Numbered from the stretch's first letter, positions 49,037 to 58,002 are shown. The stretch is 64,000 nt of DNA from an uncultured bacterium (GCA_905215805.1 CAJMRL010000012.1:1-64000); one strand, 5' to 3'. The notes: generated from the letters alone by a model not told the origin. A program made the numbers and translations.

Positions 49037-49390
49037 TTACAGCAAAGCCTCTCTGTTCTCTTCTCCTGTTCTTACTTTGATTACTCTTGAAACAGGTGAA
49101 ATAAATATTTTTCCGTCACCGATCTCTCCGGTCCTAAGAACGCTTAAAGCGGTGTTTACCACATCATCAACCGGAACGGTACATACTACCATCTCTACCT
49201 TTACCTTAGGAAGAAGGTCAACGCTGTACTCTACGCCTCTGTACTTGTGCTTTTGACCCTTTTGAGTACCGTAGCCGAGTACGTTTACAACGGTCATACC
49301 GTTTATTCCGATTTCATTTAGAGCGGTTTTTAGCTCTTCAAGCTTGCTCTGTCTTGTTATGATTTCTATTTTCGTCATTACATCTGCCAT
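49037..49390 (-). CDS. glnB: P-II family nitrogen regulatory protein
   Basis: A 117-residue signalling trimer subunit that reports ATP/ADP, 2-oxoglutarate and nitrogen status. The T-loop region GYGTQKGQKHKYRGVEYSVDLLPKVKVE includes the Tyr equivalent to uridylylated Tyr51; the B loop is TGEIGDGKIFISPV. ATG 49390 is the start (AAAGGAG 8 nt upstream). The frame stays open upstream through a leader that is clearly RNA structure and not protein. No ammonium transporter is adjacent, so glnB/glnK naming is tentative. Expression is probably attenuated by two terminators in the leader. Confidence 0.92.
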   Translation of the reverse strand: MADVMTKIEIITRQSKLEELKTALNEIGINGMTVVNVLGYGTQKGQKHKYRGVEYSVDLLPKVKVEMVVCTVPVDDVVNTALSVLRTGEIGDGKIFISPVSRVIKVRTGEENREALL

Positions 49391-49416
49391 GACAAATACT
49401 CCTTTCCTATCGCGAC

Positions 49417-49466
49417 AAAAATAAAACGGCGCACCTGCCGGGCGTACTCTGCCCAACAGACACGCC
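49417..49466 (-). terminator. Second intrinsic terminator in the glnB leader
   Basis: A 16-bp continuous stem (49451-49466 with 49428-49443, including G-U pairs) with a 7-nt loop, followed by GTTTTATTTTT on the minus strand, about 30 nt before the glnB ATG. Confidence 0.8.
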
Positions 49467-49495
49467 CTTGTGCCGTTTGTTTGAGGAATTAAACT

Positions 49496-49542
49496 AAAAA
49501 GCGCATCCGTCGGATAAAACAATAAAGCTCCGACGGACACGC
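49496..49542 (-). terminator. First intrinsic terminator in the glnB leader
   Basis: A 14-bp stem (49529-49542 with 49501-49514, two G-U pairs) with a 14-nt loop and a TTTTT run on the minus strand, only ~20 nt after the predicted transcription start. Confidence 0.75.
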
Positions 49543-49568
49543 CTTTGTGCCATTCCTTAATTAAATAC

Positions 49569-49597
49569 ATTATACAGCTGTATTTATAATTTGTCAA
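49569..49597 (-). promoter_or_regulatory. Promoter of glnB
   Basis: Minus strand: TTGACA (49592-49597), 17-nt spacer, TATAAT (49569-49574), a consensus-strength promoter. Such a strong promoter followed by two terminators is the usual design of an attenuation-controlled gene. Confidence 0.8.
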
Positions 49598-49665
49598 GAA
49601 AAACAGCTATAGTTTATTAAAATCACACAAAACCTATGTTTTGCAAGTTTTGTATATTGTTGATA

Positions 49666-50679
49666 TTATCCTTCAAAGCCGTTTGGATGACCGCTCTGCC
49701 ATCTCCATGAATCCTCGCACATCTCGGCGATTCCGCGCTGTGCCTCCCAGCCAAGCTCGTTCTTTGCCTTTGAGGCGTCGGCATAGCATTCGGCAATATC
49801 TCCCGGACGGCGCGGATCTATAACATATGGTATATCCTTTCCGCATGCCTTTGAGAATGCGTCGATGATCTGAAGCACGCTGTAGCCGTTGCCGGTACCG
49901 AGGTTATATATATGTACTCCCGCCTTATCGGCACAGTGCTCTATAGCCTTCAAATGACCCAAGGCAAGGTCTACAACATGTATGTAATCTCTTACGCCTG
50001 TTCCGTCCGGAGTCGGATAATCATTTCCGAAAACGTGTACCTTTTCAAGCTTTCCGACCGCTACCTGAGCAACATAGGGAAGAAGATTGTTCGGTATACC
50101 CTTCGGATCTTCGCCCATTTTGCCGCTCTTATGCGCGCCTATGGGGTTAAAGTAACGCAGAAGAGTCACGGAAAGCTTTGGATTTGCCTTCTGAGCATCC
50201 TCCATTATCTGCTCTATCATAAGCTTTGTCGAGCCGTATGGATTGGTGGTGGAAAGCGGGAAGTCCTCTGTTATAGGAACAGTCTTTGGCATTCCGTAAA
50301 CCGTAGCCGAAGACGAGAACACGATATTATTAACATCGTATTTCTCCATGATCTCCATAAGATGAAGAGTTCCGGTTATATTATTGTGATAGTAGCGCAG
50401 AGGGATTCGTGTAGACTCGCCCACAGCCTTAAGTCCCGCGAAGTGGATGACCGCATCGATCTTGTTTTCCTTAAATACTTTTTCCGTACCCTCATAATCG
50501 AGAAGGTCAACCTTATAGAACGGAAAATCCTTTCCGGTTATCTCCTTTACCGCGTCAAGGCATTTTTCGCTTGAATTGTCAAGATTGTCCAGAACTACGA
50601 TATCATATCCGGCATTAAGCAGCTCAACGCATGTGTGGCTGCCTATGTATCCGGCTCCGCCTGTTACTAAAATGTTCAT
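49666..50679 (-). CDS. galE: UDP-glucose 4-epimerase
   Basis: A 337-residue extended SDR enzyme that interconverts UDP-glucose and UDP-galactose. Rossmann motif GGAGYIGSH at residues 7-15, SSSATVYG with the catalytic Ser, and the YGSTK motif with Tyr and Lys; the C-terminal part has RRPGDIAECYAD. ATG 50679 is preferred because GGGAGG lies 8 nt upstream. No other Leloir gene is adjacent. Confidence 0.95.
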   Translation of the reverse strand: MNILVTGGAGYIGSHTCVELLNAGYDIVVLDNLDNSSEKCLDAVKEITGKDFPFYKVDLLDYEGTEKVFKENKIDAVIHFAGLKAVGESTRIPLRYYHNNITGTLHLMEIMEKYDVNNIVFSSSATVYGMPKTVPITEDFPLSTTNPYGSTKLMIEQIMEDAQKANPKLSVTLLRYFNPIGAHKSGKMGEDPKGIPNNLLPYVAQVAVGKLEKVHVFGNDYPTPDGTGVRDYIHVVDLALGHLKAIEHCADKAGVHIYNLGTGNGYSVLQIIDAFSKACGKDIPYVIDPRRPGDIAECYADASKAKNELGWEAQRGIAEMCEDSWRWQSGHPNGFEG

Positions 50680-50711
50680 TATCATACCTCCCAATAAAAT
50701 ACTGTATCTTT

Positions 50712-50740
50712 ATTATATAACGTATCGGCGGAAATTGCAA
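50712..50740 (-). promoter_or_regulatory. Promoter of galE
   Basis: Minus strand: TTGCAA (50735-50740), 17-nt spacer, TATAAT (50712-50717). Confidence 0.6.
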
Positions 50741-50792
50741 GAAGAAAAAGCGAATATTATAACAGAATTTTACGCCTTTTCACCACCCGGCA

Positions 50793-50821
50793 TTGACAAT
50801 GAAGTGATTGTGAGCTATAAT
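50793..50821 (+). promoter_or_regulatory. Promoter of the small-protein/lipoprotein operon
   Basis: TTGACA (50793-50798), 17-nt spacer, TATAAT (50816-50821). Confidence 0.75.
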
Positions 50822-50869
50822 ATAGACAATCAAGTATATGCGAGGTCAATAACTATACGGAGAATAAAA

Positions 50870-51118
50870 ATGGATTTTAAATTTACAATGAAGCTTGACG
50901 GCAAGACGTATAAGCTGTCGGTGCATTATCTAAACAGTGTGTCGCTTGCGCTGACTTTAAAGGATGCGTTCTACAGACATTATAAAACAAGCGACTTTAA
51001 TATACCGTATATAAGCCCCGAGCAGACGGAGGAATTTAAAAATACGGGAAGGCTTGAGCTTATAGGAGCATCGGTCGAGTCCGAGCCTCTTGATATGATA
51101 GAGCTAAAATTCAAATGA
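50870..51118 (+). CDS. 82-residue protein of unknown function
   Basis: A small cytoplasmic protein with no signal or membrane segment: MDFKFTMKLDGKTYKL, a Tyr/Leu-rich middle and an acidic C-terminus. ATG 50870 has ACGGAG upstream and a consensus promoter ~50 nt before it. The frame continues further upstream, but through the promoter, so that part is not coding. It precedes a lipoprotein gene with almost no gap. I do not recognise a family. Confidence 0.65.
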   Translation: MDFKFTMKLDGKTYKLSVHYLNSVSLALTLKDAFYRHYKTSDFNIPYISPEQTEEFKNTGRLELIGASVESEPLDMIELKFK

Positions 51119-51132
51119 AAGGAAATGATATT

Positions 51133-51552
51133 ATGAAAAAGGCGGCAGTACTTATCGCGGCGCTTATGCTTTTGAGCGGCTGCGGCACAAAGGAGGATAA
51201 ATCGTCAATAGTGGATTCATCGCCATCGCCCGAGGTGCAGACGGAAGCGCCTATCGTTCAGTTAGACAATGACAGCGCCGGTGCATTACAGGACGGAGAA
51301 AGGCTGTATTCAAACGGAGATATATTTCTTTTGATAGATATCGATGAAAATATAAGCGCTCCCGGAGAAAAGGCGGGAAAGCTTATGGTGAACGGAGACA
51401 AGAATGATTCTTATGATATAAGCTTAAATGAAAACGGCGGATATGTATTCGGACAAAGCGCGGTCCCGATTGAAATGAACGGTGATAAGATAATGATAGA
51501 CAGCGGAAATCTTTCGGGAGAATATGTTATGGTGGAGACTTCTCAGGATTAA
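51133..51552 (+). CDS. Small lipoprotein of unknown function
   Basis: A 139-residue lipoprotein: MKKAAVLIAALMLLSGCG gives a lipobox LLSGC with Cys near residue 17, followed by a Ser/Pro/Glu linker and a small beta-rich domain (about 55-139) containing NGDKNDSYDISLNENGGYVFG. ATG 51133 is preferred with AAAGGAAATG upstream; an ATG at 51115 overlaps the preceding stop but lacks a site. Co-transcribed with the 82-residue protein. Function unknown. Confidence 0.75.
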   Translation: MKKAAVLIAALMLLSGCGTKEDKSSIVDSSPSPEVQTEAPIVQLDNDSAGALQDGERLYSNGDIFLLIDIDENISAPGEKAGKLMVNGDKNDSYDISLNENGGYVFGQSAVPIEMNGDKIMIDSGNLSGEYVMVETSQD

Positions 51553-51579
51553 GAATGGCTTTCGCATGAAGAAACTACA

Positions 51580-51612
51580 GGGGGTGCCGCTAAAAGCGAC
51601 ACCCCTTTTTTG
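51580..51612. terminator. Terminator between the lipoprotein and phosphoesterase genes
   Basis: GGGGTGCCGCT pairs with AGCGACACCCC (one mismatch) and is followed by TTTTTT. It is a short member of the gene-end family (GYCGCT ... AGCGACA). Confidence 0.9.
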
Positions 51613-51675
51613 AGGACAAAGCAGCTCAGGCTTTGTCCTATTTTATGAATGTTTCATGTCCGCATTTATTGATTA

Positions 51676-53523
51676 TTATTTTACATAAGCGCTTATGGCA
51701 AGCGGCTCCATGGTTGACAAGCCGTCCCATACAAACGCCTTTATCGATGCAATATTGCCATCATCGTTCTTCACCAATGTTCCGAAGGAATATTGATTTC
51801 CCTGAACCATTGAGGCATAAGAATAGTTGATTCCGATAAGTGAACCCTCACTGTCATATGATGCGATAACAAGGTAATCAGCGTTTTCCCTGTCGGTATT
51901 CTTGGTGATTGTTGCTTCTGCTATAAAGCTCTCGGCAGGGATCTCAGCAAGCTCTTCTCCCTGCTGTGTCTTTATGCCGAAGCGGTCTATCGTGTAATCG
52001 TACTGTACAGAATCATCCTTTACAATTGTAAAGCTGTCGTCGATCTTTTCCATGTTGTCCGTTCTATAGGTATTGATTGTGAAGGTTGTATCTGTCACGT
52101 CGACCATTGAGAATGTCGGAACATCCTGCTGCCATCTTGAAGCGATATATGACTGCTTGTGCTCTACAAGGTCATAATATTTGCTTCCTGAAGCCGAGTT
52201 TGCTGTCATATAGAGTATACCGTCCGGATTTACAACTATTTCACTGTTTGCTGAGTTTACATAATCTGTATCGCAGATAGATGCAAGATAATCATTATAT
52301 CTGTCGTCTATTTCGGTAACTCCGTCTATATAGTTATCGAATTCATCCTGAGTGATGAATTTGTCCTCTGATTTCTGAGCGCCCTTCATAATAAATGAAC
52401 GTGAATAGGTGTGGTCGTGTCCGGTAAGAACAACATCAACGCCGTATTCCTCAAAAATCGGAACAAGTCCGTAGCGCAGCTCTACAATTTCCGGCTCGTT
52501 TGAATGTTCTCCCGAACCGTATATATCCTGATGAAGCGTAACAATGGTCCATTTTTTTTGACCGCCCTCATTTACTGCCTTTTCGATAAACTGTCTGTGC
52601 TCTTCAACGTTTGTATTGTTGGTATTGAGCATGATAAAGAGAGCGTTGTCATATGTGAAATAATAGTCCCCGCCGGCATAGGTGGAACCGAGAGTATCAG
52701 CGTTTGGATTATTAAAATGATATGAGTAGTTAGAGCTTAAGCTGTCGTGGTTTCCGATGGTTGTGGCAACCGGAAGCGTCTTTAATGCCTCCGGAGAGAG
52801 ATAGCCTGCATACTCTATTTCGTTTTCAGTATATGTAAGATGCGATTCGTCCGCGGTCTTTTTGTCACGTGACTGTATCTGGTCACCCGCCGATACCATG
52901 AAATCCACATCGGGATTAAGGTTGAGCGCTTCATTTACAGTGTTATTCCAGTTAAAGCTATCGTTTCTTACTGAGTTGTCCTGTCCGAGCTCTTCTGTTG
53001 AGCCTTCGGGAATATTCTCGTTGGATGAGCCTATCTGGGGATCTCCGAAGAATACGAAGCTGAATTTTCCGTCGTCAGCCTTTACAGTATAGGTCTGCTC
53101 AGGCATCCATTCTCCATCCTTTGTATATGTATATATGTATGAAGCTCCCTTTTCAAGTCCGCTTACAGTAACCTTATTTGATTTATAACCCGGAACGGCG
53201 TCCGACTGCGTAACTTCTACAGTTTGTTCGGCTTCGCCATCTTTATAGAATTTGAACTCGGGAACGCCTGCGTCCTCCTTTGAGTACCATGCGAAATTAA
53301 GCTGTGTTTCATCAGCTCCGGGCGTGAGTGAAATTTTTTCCCAGTCTGATTTTGCTGTTTCCCATTCTTCTGTCCATTTCTCCCAAGCACCGTTTTGAGC
53401 GGCGTCCGTCTTTGTAGCATCTGTCCAACCGTCATTATCGGCGGCGGTTACTGCCGCTGTCATTGACAGGGAAAGCAGTATACTTGTGATAACAGATATT
53501 TTCTTTTTATGATCTGTATTCAT
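51676..53523 (-). CDS. Secreted metallophosphoesterase with purple-acid-phosphatase-like N-domain
   Basis: A 615-residue exported protein; ATG 53523 follows AAGGAGG. Signal peptide 1-~28; fibronectin-III / purple-acid-phosphatase-N-like domain (~45-150); calcineurin-like phosphoesterase domain (~155-430) with its metal motifs GDPQIG, SAGDQIQ, GNHDS, and LTGHDHTYSR; and a C-terminal ~85-residue module shared with the pectate lyase and the CAP protein (VIASYDSEGSLIG, KAFVWDGLSTMEPLAIS). It probably releases phosphate from phosphomonoesters or diesters outside the cell. Single gene with its own promoter. Confidence 0.87.
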   Translation of the reverse strand: MNTDHKKKISVITSILLSLSMTAAVTAADNDGWTDATKTDAAQNGAWEKWTEEWETAKSDWEKISLTPGADETQLNFAWYSKEDAGVPEFKFYKDGEAEQTVEVTQSDAVPGYKSNKVTVSGLEKGASYIYTYTKDGEWMPEQTYTVKADDGKFSFVFFGDPQIGSSNENIPEGSTEELGQDNSVRNDSFNWNNTVNEALNLNPDVDFMVSAGDQIQSRDKKTADESHLTYTENEIEYAGYLSPEALKTLPVATTIGNHDSLSSNYSYHFNNPNADTLGSTYAGGDYYFTYDNALFIMLNTNNTNVEEHRQFIEKAVNEGGQKKWTIVTLHQDIYGSGEHSNEPEIVELRYGLVPIFEEYGVDVVLTGHDHTYSRSFIMKGAQKSEDKFITQDEFDNYIDGVTEIDDRYNDYLASICDTDYVNSANSEIVVNPDGILYMTANSASGSKYYDLVEHKQSYIASRWQQDVPTFSMVDVTDTTFTINTYRTDNMEKIDDSFTIVKDDSVQYDYTIDRFGIKTQQGEELAEIPAESFIAEATITKNTDRENADYLVIASYDSEGSLIGINYSYASMVQGNQYSFGTLVKNDDGNIASIKAFVWDGLSTMEPLAISAYVK

Positions 53524-53593
53524 ATTAACCTCCTTGTTTAAAGCCCGTCGGCTGTGCATAATAAAAATGTCGGTCCGGTACCTGACATATGCG

Positions 53594-53622
53594 ATTATAT
53601 ACCCGAAAATAGATTAAATCAA
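53594..53622 (-). promoter_or_regulatory. Promoter of the phosphoesterase gene
   Basis: Minus strand: TTGATT (53617-53622), 17-nt spacer, TATAAT (53594-53599). The remainder of the intergenic stretch to 53760 is AT-rich without visible structure. Confidence 0.55.
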
Positions 53623-53763
53623 GCGAATTTAGCCAAATATAAGAAAAATTTGCGTATTCTTTACATTTCATAAAATATATTTTTCATAAACCCATTAAGT
53701 TAAAACTTTATATTGCCCGGCTAAAATTAAGGTAATACAAATCTTAAGTTTTTGAAAAATCAC

Positions 53764-53792
53764 TTGAATAATATGCGTCGGAGAGCTATAAT
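53764..53792 (+). promoter_or_regulatory. Promoter of the YibE/F gene
   Basis: TTGAAT (53764-53769), 17-nt spacer, TATAAT (53787-53792). Confidence 0.55.
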
Positions 53793-53836
53793 ATCGTGAG
53801 AAAGTGATGTATCAGGTTTTAACAGGAGGGATATTT

Positions 53837-54991
53837 TTGAAGGTAAAGCGGATAATAACGGGGGCAGTGATTTTGGCGCTGTTTTTCGGATTTCTTATTA
53901 TATTCAATAATTTCGAGCGTATACCCCTTAATAATTCAGAGGGAAAAAGCTATGCGGCGGCAAGAGTATTGAAGGTGAACGATTCAAATGCGGCGTCGGG
54001 CGGCGGCTATGCCGGAGCACAGAGGGCAGAGCTTGAGATTTTGAGCGGACAGTTTAAGGGTGAACGGGTGAGTGCGGATGTAAAGTCCGGATATCTTTAC
54101 GGTGTAAACTGTGAGGAGGGTATGAAGGTACATACTGTTATATATGAATCCAACGGCTCAAAGACCGTATCGGTAACGGGCTACTACCGCATAAATGCAA
54201 TTATGGCGATAATACTTATATTTTTCGCGGCTCATATTTTGATAGGCGGAAAGAAAGGGCTTATGTCGGTATTGGGCTTGGTCTTTACGTTTATAAATAT
54301 ATTGTGGCTGTATATGCCGATGATCTACAGGGGAGTATCTCCGTTTCTTGCGGCGGTGGTCACGGGAGCGCTTACCACTATGGTATCCCTGCTGCTTATA
54401 GGCGGATTATGCACAAAGACCGCTTCCGCTGTTATCTCCACGATACTCGGTGTAACGCTTTCGGGAATAATAGCCGCGGCATTCGGCAAGCTGGCGCATA
54501 TCACAGGATATAATGTACAGGAAATAGACGAGCTTATATTTATAGCAGAAAATACTCAGATACAGATAGGCGGACTTTTGTTCTCGGGAATACTTATAGC
54601 GTCTATCGGAGCTGTTATGGATGTCGGAATGTCGGTAGCGTCGGCGATTGAGGAGATATATAATAAAAGGCCGGACATTGGTTTCAAGGAGCTGTTTGCA
54701 TCCGGTATGAATGTGGGCAAGGACACCATGGGAACTATGTCAAATACGCTCATACTCGCATTTGCCGGAAATTCTATAAATACGCTTGTAATGCTTTATG
54801 CTTATGGGTATCCGGCAATGTATATAATGAATCTTTATTCTATAGGTATAGAGATCATAAGGGGGCTTTCCGGAAGTATGGCGGTCATATTGACCGTTCC
54901 TATAGCGGCAGCACTCTCGTCTTGGCTGCACACAAGAGAAAAGACGGAGGATAAGCTTGAAAAGCCGGCAATTGAGACGCAGTCAATCTAA
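53837..54991 (+). CDS. YibE/F-family membrane protein
   Basis: A 384-residue membrane protein. After one N-terminal helix comes a small extracytoplasmic beta domain (ARVLKVND ... AELEILSGQFKGERVSADV), then seven membrane helices with the YibE/F segments GVTLSGIIAAAFGKL, GAVMDVGMSVASAI and GMNVGKDTMGTMSNTLILAFAG. Function of the family is not established (transport is suspected). TTG 53837 is chosen because ACAGGAGGG lies 6 nt upstream; the ATG at 53804 has none. Confidence 0.85.
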   Translation: MKVKRIITGAVILALFFGFLIIFNNFERIPLNNSEGKSYAAARVLKVNDSNAASGGGYAGAQRAELEILSGQFKGERVSADVKSGYLYGVNCEEGMKVHTVIYESNGSKTVSVTGYYRINAIMAIILIFFAAHILIGGKKGLMSVLGLVFTFINILWLYMPMIYRGVSPFLAAVVTGALTTMVSLLLIGGLCTKTASAVISTILGVTLSGIIAAAFGKLAHITGYNVQEIDELIFIAENTQIQIGGLLFSGILIASIGAVMDVGMSVASAIEEIYNKRPDIGFKELFASGMNVGKDTMGTMSNTLILAFAGNSINTLVMLYAYGYPAMYIMNLYSIGIEIIRGLSGSMAVILTVPIAAALSSWLHTREKTEDKLEKPAIETQSI

Positions 54992-54998
54992 AATATGC

Positions 54999-55076
54999 AG
55001 AACTGTCGCTTTAGCGCAGAGCGTTTAAATGCTTTTACTGCCTTTAAACGCTCTGCATCTAAAACATAGCAGTTCT
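54999..55076. repeat. Nested palindromic gene-end element between YibE/F and rho
   Basis: Outer arms AGAACTG and CAGTTCT, inner perfect arms CAGAGCGTTTAAA and TTTAAACGCTCTG. Shares CGCTTTAGCGCAGAGCGTTT and CTCTGCATCTAAAA with the large elements at 48879 and 58003 but lacks their GAACAGAACTC hairpin. It lies between two genes on the same strand and may terminate the first. Confidence 0.85.
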
Positions 55077-55153
55077 ATAAGTTTCGTAACGCATCAATCC
55101 TATTTGCTTTAATCCTTTGTTTGGGATTTTATGTAAAATTTTATTTTGAAGTC

Positions 55154-55182
55154 TTGACATAATTCCTTTTTTATGGTATAAT
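55154..55182 (+). promoter_or_regulatory. Promoter of rho
   Basis: TTGACA (55154-55159), 17-nt spacer, TATAAT (55177-55182). The ~100-nt leader up to the rho ATG is AT-rich with long T-runs. Confidence 0.7.
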
Positions 55183-55286
55183 ACGTGTGGTAATTTTTTC
55201 GATTTTATTATTTTGTATTTTTTTAAATCTATAAAAATCCCTAATATAAAAACATATAAAAATAAATTATTGGAACGGAGGATTTT

Positions 55287-56594
55287 ATGCAAGACGAGAT
55301 TGCACTTGAACGCAAAACTAAGGAAGAATTAAAGCAAATAGCAATGGGATTGGAAATACCAAAGCTTTATGCCATGAAGAAGGAGCAGCTTATCGAGGCT
55401 ATACGAGAAAAACGCCGGCAGATAGAAGAGGAAAAAAAGAAACAGAGCCAGCCCAAGCGTCATGAACGTCCGGCGGATGCGGTTGAGGTATGCGGCGTAT
55501 TGGATGTTATGAACGATGGCTTCGGTTTTTTGAGATTTGAAAATTACCGCTCAAGTAATCATGATATTTATGTTTCACCCACGCAGATACGCAGATTCAA
55601 TTTAAAAACAGGCGACGAGGTGCGCGGTGACTGCCGTCCGACGCAGGATGAGGATAAATATTCGCCGCTGCTCTTTGTTAAGGCGATAAACGGAGATCCG
55701 CTCGAGGTCGCATTAAAAAGAGTGCCATTTGAAAGACTGACGCCGATATATCCCAAGGAAAAGCTTAGGCTTGATACGGGAGACCCGAAAAAAAGCGCGT
55801 CAAGACTTATAGATATTATAGCGCCGATAGGCAAGGGACAAAGAGGAATAATAGTCGCTCCTCCTAAGGCGGGAAAAACTACTATATTGAAGCAGATAGC
55901 CCAGTCTATCACAAAAAATTATCCTGACATATATCTTATAGTGCTTCTTATTGACGAGCGCCCCGAAGAGGTAACGGATATGCGCCGCTCGATAGACGGA
56001 ACGGTCATATACTCCACATTCGACCAGATGCCGGAAAATCACTGCAAGGTCTCGGAGATGGTGCTGGAGAGAGCGATGCGCCTTGTCGAGCAAAAAAAGG
56101 ACGTGGTTGTACTTATGGATTCTATAACAAGACTTGCAAGAGCGTATAATTTGACAGTTGCACCTACAGGAAGAACGCTTTCGGGAGGTCTTGATCCGGA
56201 TGCTCTGTATAAGCCGAAAAAGTTTTTCGGAGCGGCGAGAAATATCGAGGAGGGCGGAAGCCTTACGATACTTGCAACAGCGCTTGTTGAAACGGGCAGC
56301 CGTATGGACGATGTTATTTTCGAGGAATTTAAGGGTACAGGAAATATGGAGCTTAAGCTTGACAGAAACCTGCAGGAAAAGCGGATATTCCCCGCTATCG
56401 ACATAGCAAAGTCAGGCACAAGACGCGAGGAGGATCTTCTGAGCGAAAAGGAGCGCAATGCCGCATGGCTTATACGCCGGGAGATGACCAAAAGCTCAAA
56501 TATAGAGGTCACTGCAAGGCTGCTTAATTATATGAAGCTTACGAAAAATAACGACGAATTTCTTGATGTCGTTATAAAGAACTATGGCAGATAA
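55287..56594 (+). CDS. rho: Transcription termination factor Rho
   Basis: A 435-residue hexameric RNA helicase. Rho N-terminal helical segment (TKEELKQIAMGLEIP), a short Lys/Glu-rich insertion (about 45-60), the cold-shock-type RNA-binding fold (GVLDVMNDGFGFLRFENYRSSNHDIYVSP), then the RecA-type motor: Walker A APPKAGKT near 192, LLIDERPEEVTDM, SITRLARAYN and the R-loop LSGGLDPDAL. Normal length. The following glycosyltransferase gene overlaps its end by 11 nt. Confidence 0.97.
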   Translation: MQDEIALERKTKEELKQIAMGLEIPKLYAMKKEQLIEAIREKRRQIEEEKKKQSQPKRHERPADAVEVCGVLDVMNDGFGFLRFENYRSSNHDIYVSPTQIRRFNLKTGDEVRGDCRPTQDEDKYSPLLFVKAINGDPLEVALKRVPFERLTPIYPKEKLRLDTGDPKKSASRLIDIIAPIGKGQRGIIVAPPKAGKTTILKQIAQSITKNYPDIYLIVLLIDERPEEVTDMRRSIDGTVIYSTFDQMPENHCKVSEMVLERAMRLVEQKKDVVVLMDSITRLARAYNLTVAPTGRTLSGGLDPDALYKPKKFFGAARNIEEGGSLTILATALVETGSRMDDVIFEEFKGTGNMELKLDRNLQEKRIFPAIDIAKSGTRREEDLLSEKERNAAWLIRREMTKSSNIEVTARLLNYMKLTKNNDEFLDVVIKNYGR

Positions 56595-57993
56595 AATAAA
56601 AAATACACCGCCGGAATTGATTGCGTGCATCATATCGGCGGTCGTTTTGTCAGCGGGGATTTTCACTATCGGAGTGATGAATTTATTCTGTACGGATGCG
56701 TTATATATAGATTACAGCGCGGCAGCGGATACCGGATCGGTCATTCGCGGCGCGGCTATATTTTTATGTACGGCGGCGGCAATGTTCGGAATGTTTAAGC
56801 TTTCGGGCTTAAAGTACGGAATAAGAGCGCTTATGGCGGCAGCTTTGATTTTAAGGCTTGCATCGGCGTTTTTTTGGGAAATAGAGCCCGAGTCGGATTT
56901 TCTTATAACTCTTAACCTTTCGGAGCTGCTTGCGGAAAATCCGGTTTCACAATGGGCACAGCTTATGGATTCCGAGCCGACCATCTATAACACTATATGG
57001 TCGGCGCATATGCCGTTTATAGTGTATCAGTCGCTGATTTTGCGATTTATTCCGTTGGGAGCTGCCGGGATACGCATTGTAAACGCTGTTATCTCATGGC
57101 TCAGCTGCCTTATTATATCGCGCTGCGCAAAAAATCTTTACGGACAGCCGGGAGAACGCTTTGCACTGACGGCTTTAGGTATAAATCCAACGGTTATCTT
57201 TTTTATCCCAGTGCTCACGAATCAGCATATAGCATTGCTTATGGCTGCCGCGGCTGCGGGAGTATATTATTCGGTCAGAATAAAGAACGGGATAGTAAAG
57301 GCTGTCTTTATAGGAGTCTTCATTGCTCTTTCCCAGCTCATGCGGCCCGAAATGCAGATCGTGATGATAGCGGCTTTGCTGTGTCTTGTTGTCGATATTG
57401 CGGTGAATAAAAAGCCTAAAATGAAGATCGTGCGGTTTTTATGCGGCGCGGCGGTATGCGCGGCGATAATATTTTCCGTAAACAACGCGCTTGTATCCGG
57501 AGGGCTTGTGCATAGGGATATATATTCGGGAAATCTTAAATACAAGATCGTTATGGGACTCAATAAAGAAAGCGCCGGAACATGGAACGAGGAAGATTCG
57601 ATGCTGATCTATGATGAGGAGGCGCTTGACGATACTCTAAAGGAAAGGCTCAATAAACCGTGGAGACTTGTGCCGATGATGTTCGGGAAGGCGGCTTTCC
57701 AGTACGGAACTTATGCGTATACATGGTCGTTTGACAAGGGACATCCTTGGATTTCGCAAAATATTATGCGCCGCGCCGGACAGGCGGTCATGATAATAGT
57801 ATGCGCCATGGCGGTATATGCGCTCGTTTTCAGGAAAAGGCGGGAGCTTATGCCGGTTTATTTCTCGCTTGCCGGATACATATGCGCTTATGCGGTAATC
57901 GAGGTGCAGAACAGATATAATTTTTTGATGCTTCCGTTTATTGTACTGATAGCCTGCGGAGCACTGAAAAAAAGAAGGGAATTGTCACATTAA
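56584..57993 (+). CDS. GT-C type membrane glycosyltransferase / unknown membrane protein
   Basis: A 469-residue protein with about 11 membrane segments. An outside loop before the third helix has acidic residues (FFWEIEPESDFLI), as in GT-C (PMT/ArnT-like) enzymes; a soluble C-terminal loop is present between the last helices. It starts inside the rho 3' end, so the two are translationally coupled, with no obvious functional reason. Similar in layout, not closely in sequence, to the gene at 12149. Substrate unknown. Confidence 0.65.
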   Translation: MADKIKNTPPELIACIISAVVLSAGIFTIGVMNLFCTDALYIDYSAAADTGSVIRGAAIFLCTAAAMFGMFKLSGLKYGIRALMAAALILRLASAFFWEIEPESDFLITLNLSELLAENPVSQWAQLMDSEPTIYNTIWSAHMPFIVYQSLILRFIPLGAAGIRIVNAVISWLSCLIISRCAKNLYGQPGERFALTALGINPTVIFFIPVLTNQHIALLMAAAAAGVYYSVRIKNGIVKAVFIGVFIALSQLMRPEMQIVMIAALLCLVVDIAVNKKPKMKIVRFLCGAAVCAAIIFSVNNALVSGGLVHRDIYSGNLKYKIVMGLNKESAGTWNEEDSMLIYDEEALDDTLKERLNKPWRLVPMMFGKAAFQYGTYAYTWSFDKGHPWISQNIMRRAGQAVMIIVCAMAVYALVFRKRRELMPVYFSLAGYICAYAVIEVQNRYNFLMLPFIVLIACGALKKRRELSH

Positions 57994-58002
57994 AAGGCTT
58001 AT

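Larger units (their letters stand above)
49391..49562 (-). promoter_or_regulatory. glnB leader RNA with two tandem attenuator-like units
   Basis: The predicted 5' UTR of about 170 nt contains two units. Each begins with the block GGCACAARGGCGTGTC (49536-49551 and 49459-49474), whose 3' part forms the left arm of a long hairpin ending in a RTGCGC-containing right arm and a T-run. The block is conserved at RNA level: the two copies lie in different reading frames. The hairpins themselves differ in sequence except where the block or its partner is involved, i.e. structure is conserved. I do not recognise a named riboswitch or ANTAR target. Confidence 0.7.

Noticed and set aside
49391..49597. An N-terminal extension of the P-II protein or a leader peptide
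   Set aside because: The frame happens to be open, but it contains two terminators, repeats the RNA motif in different frames and the P-II family starts exactly at ATG 49390.
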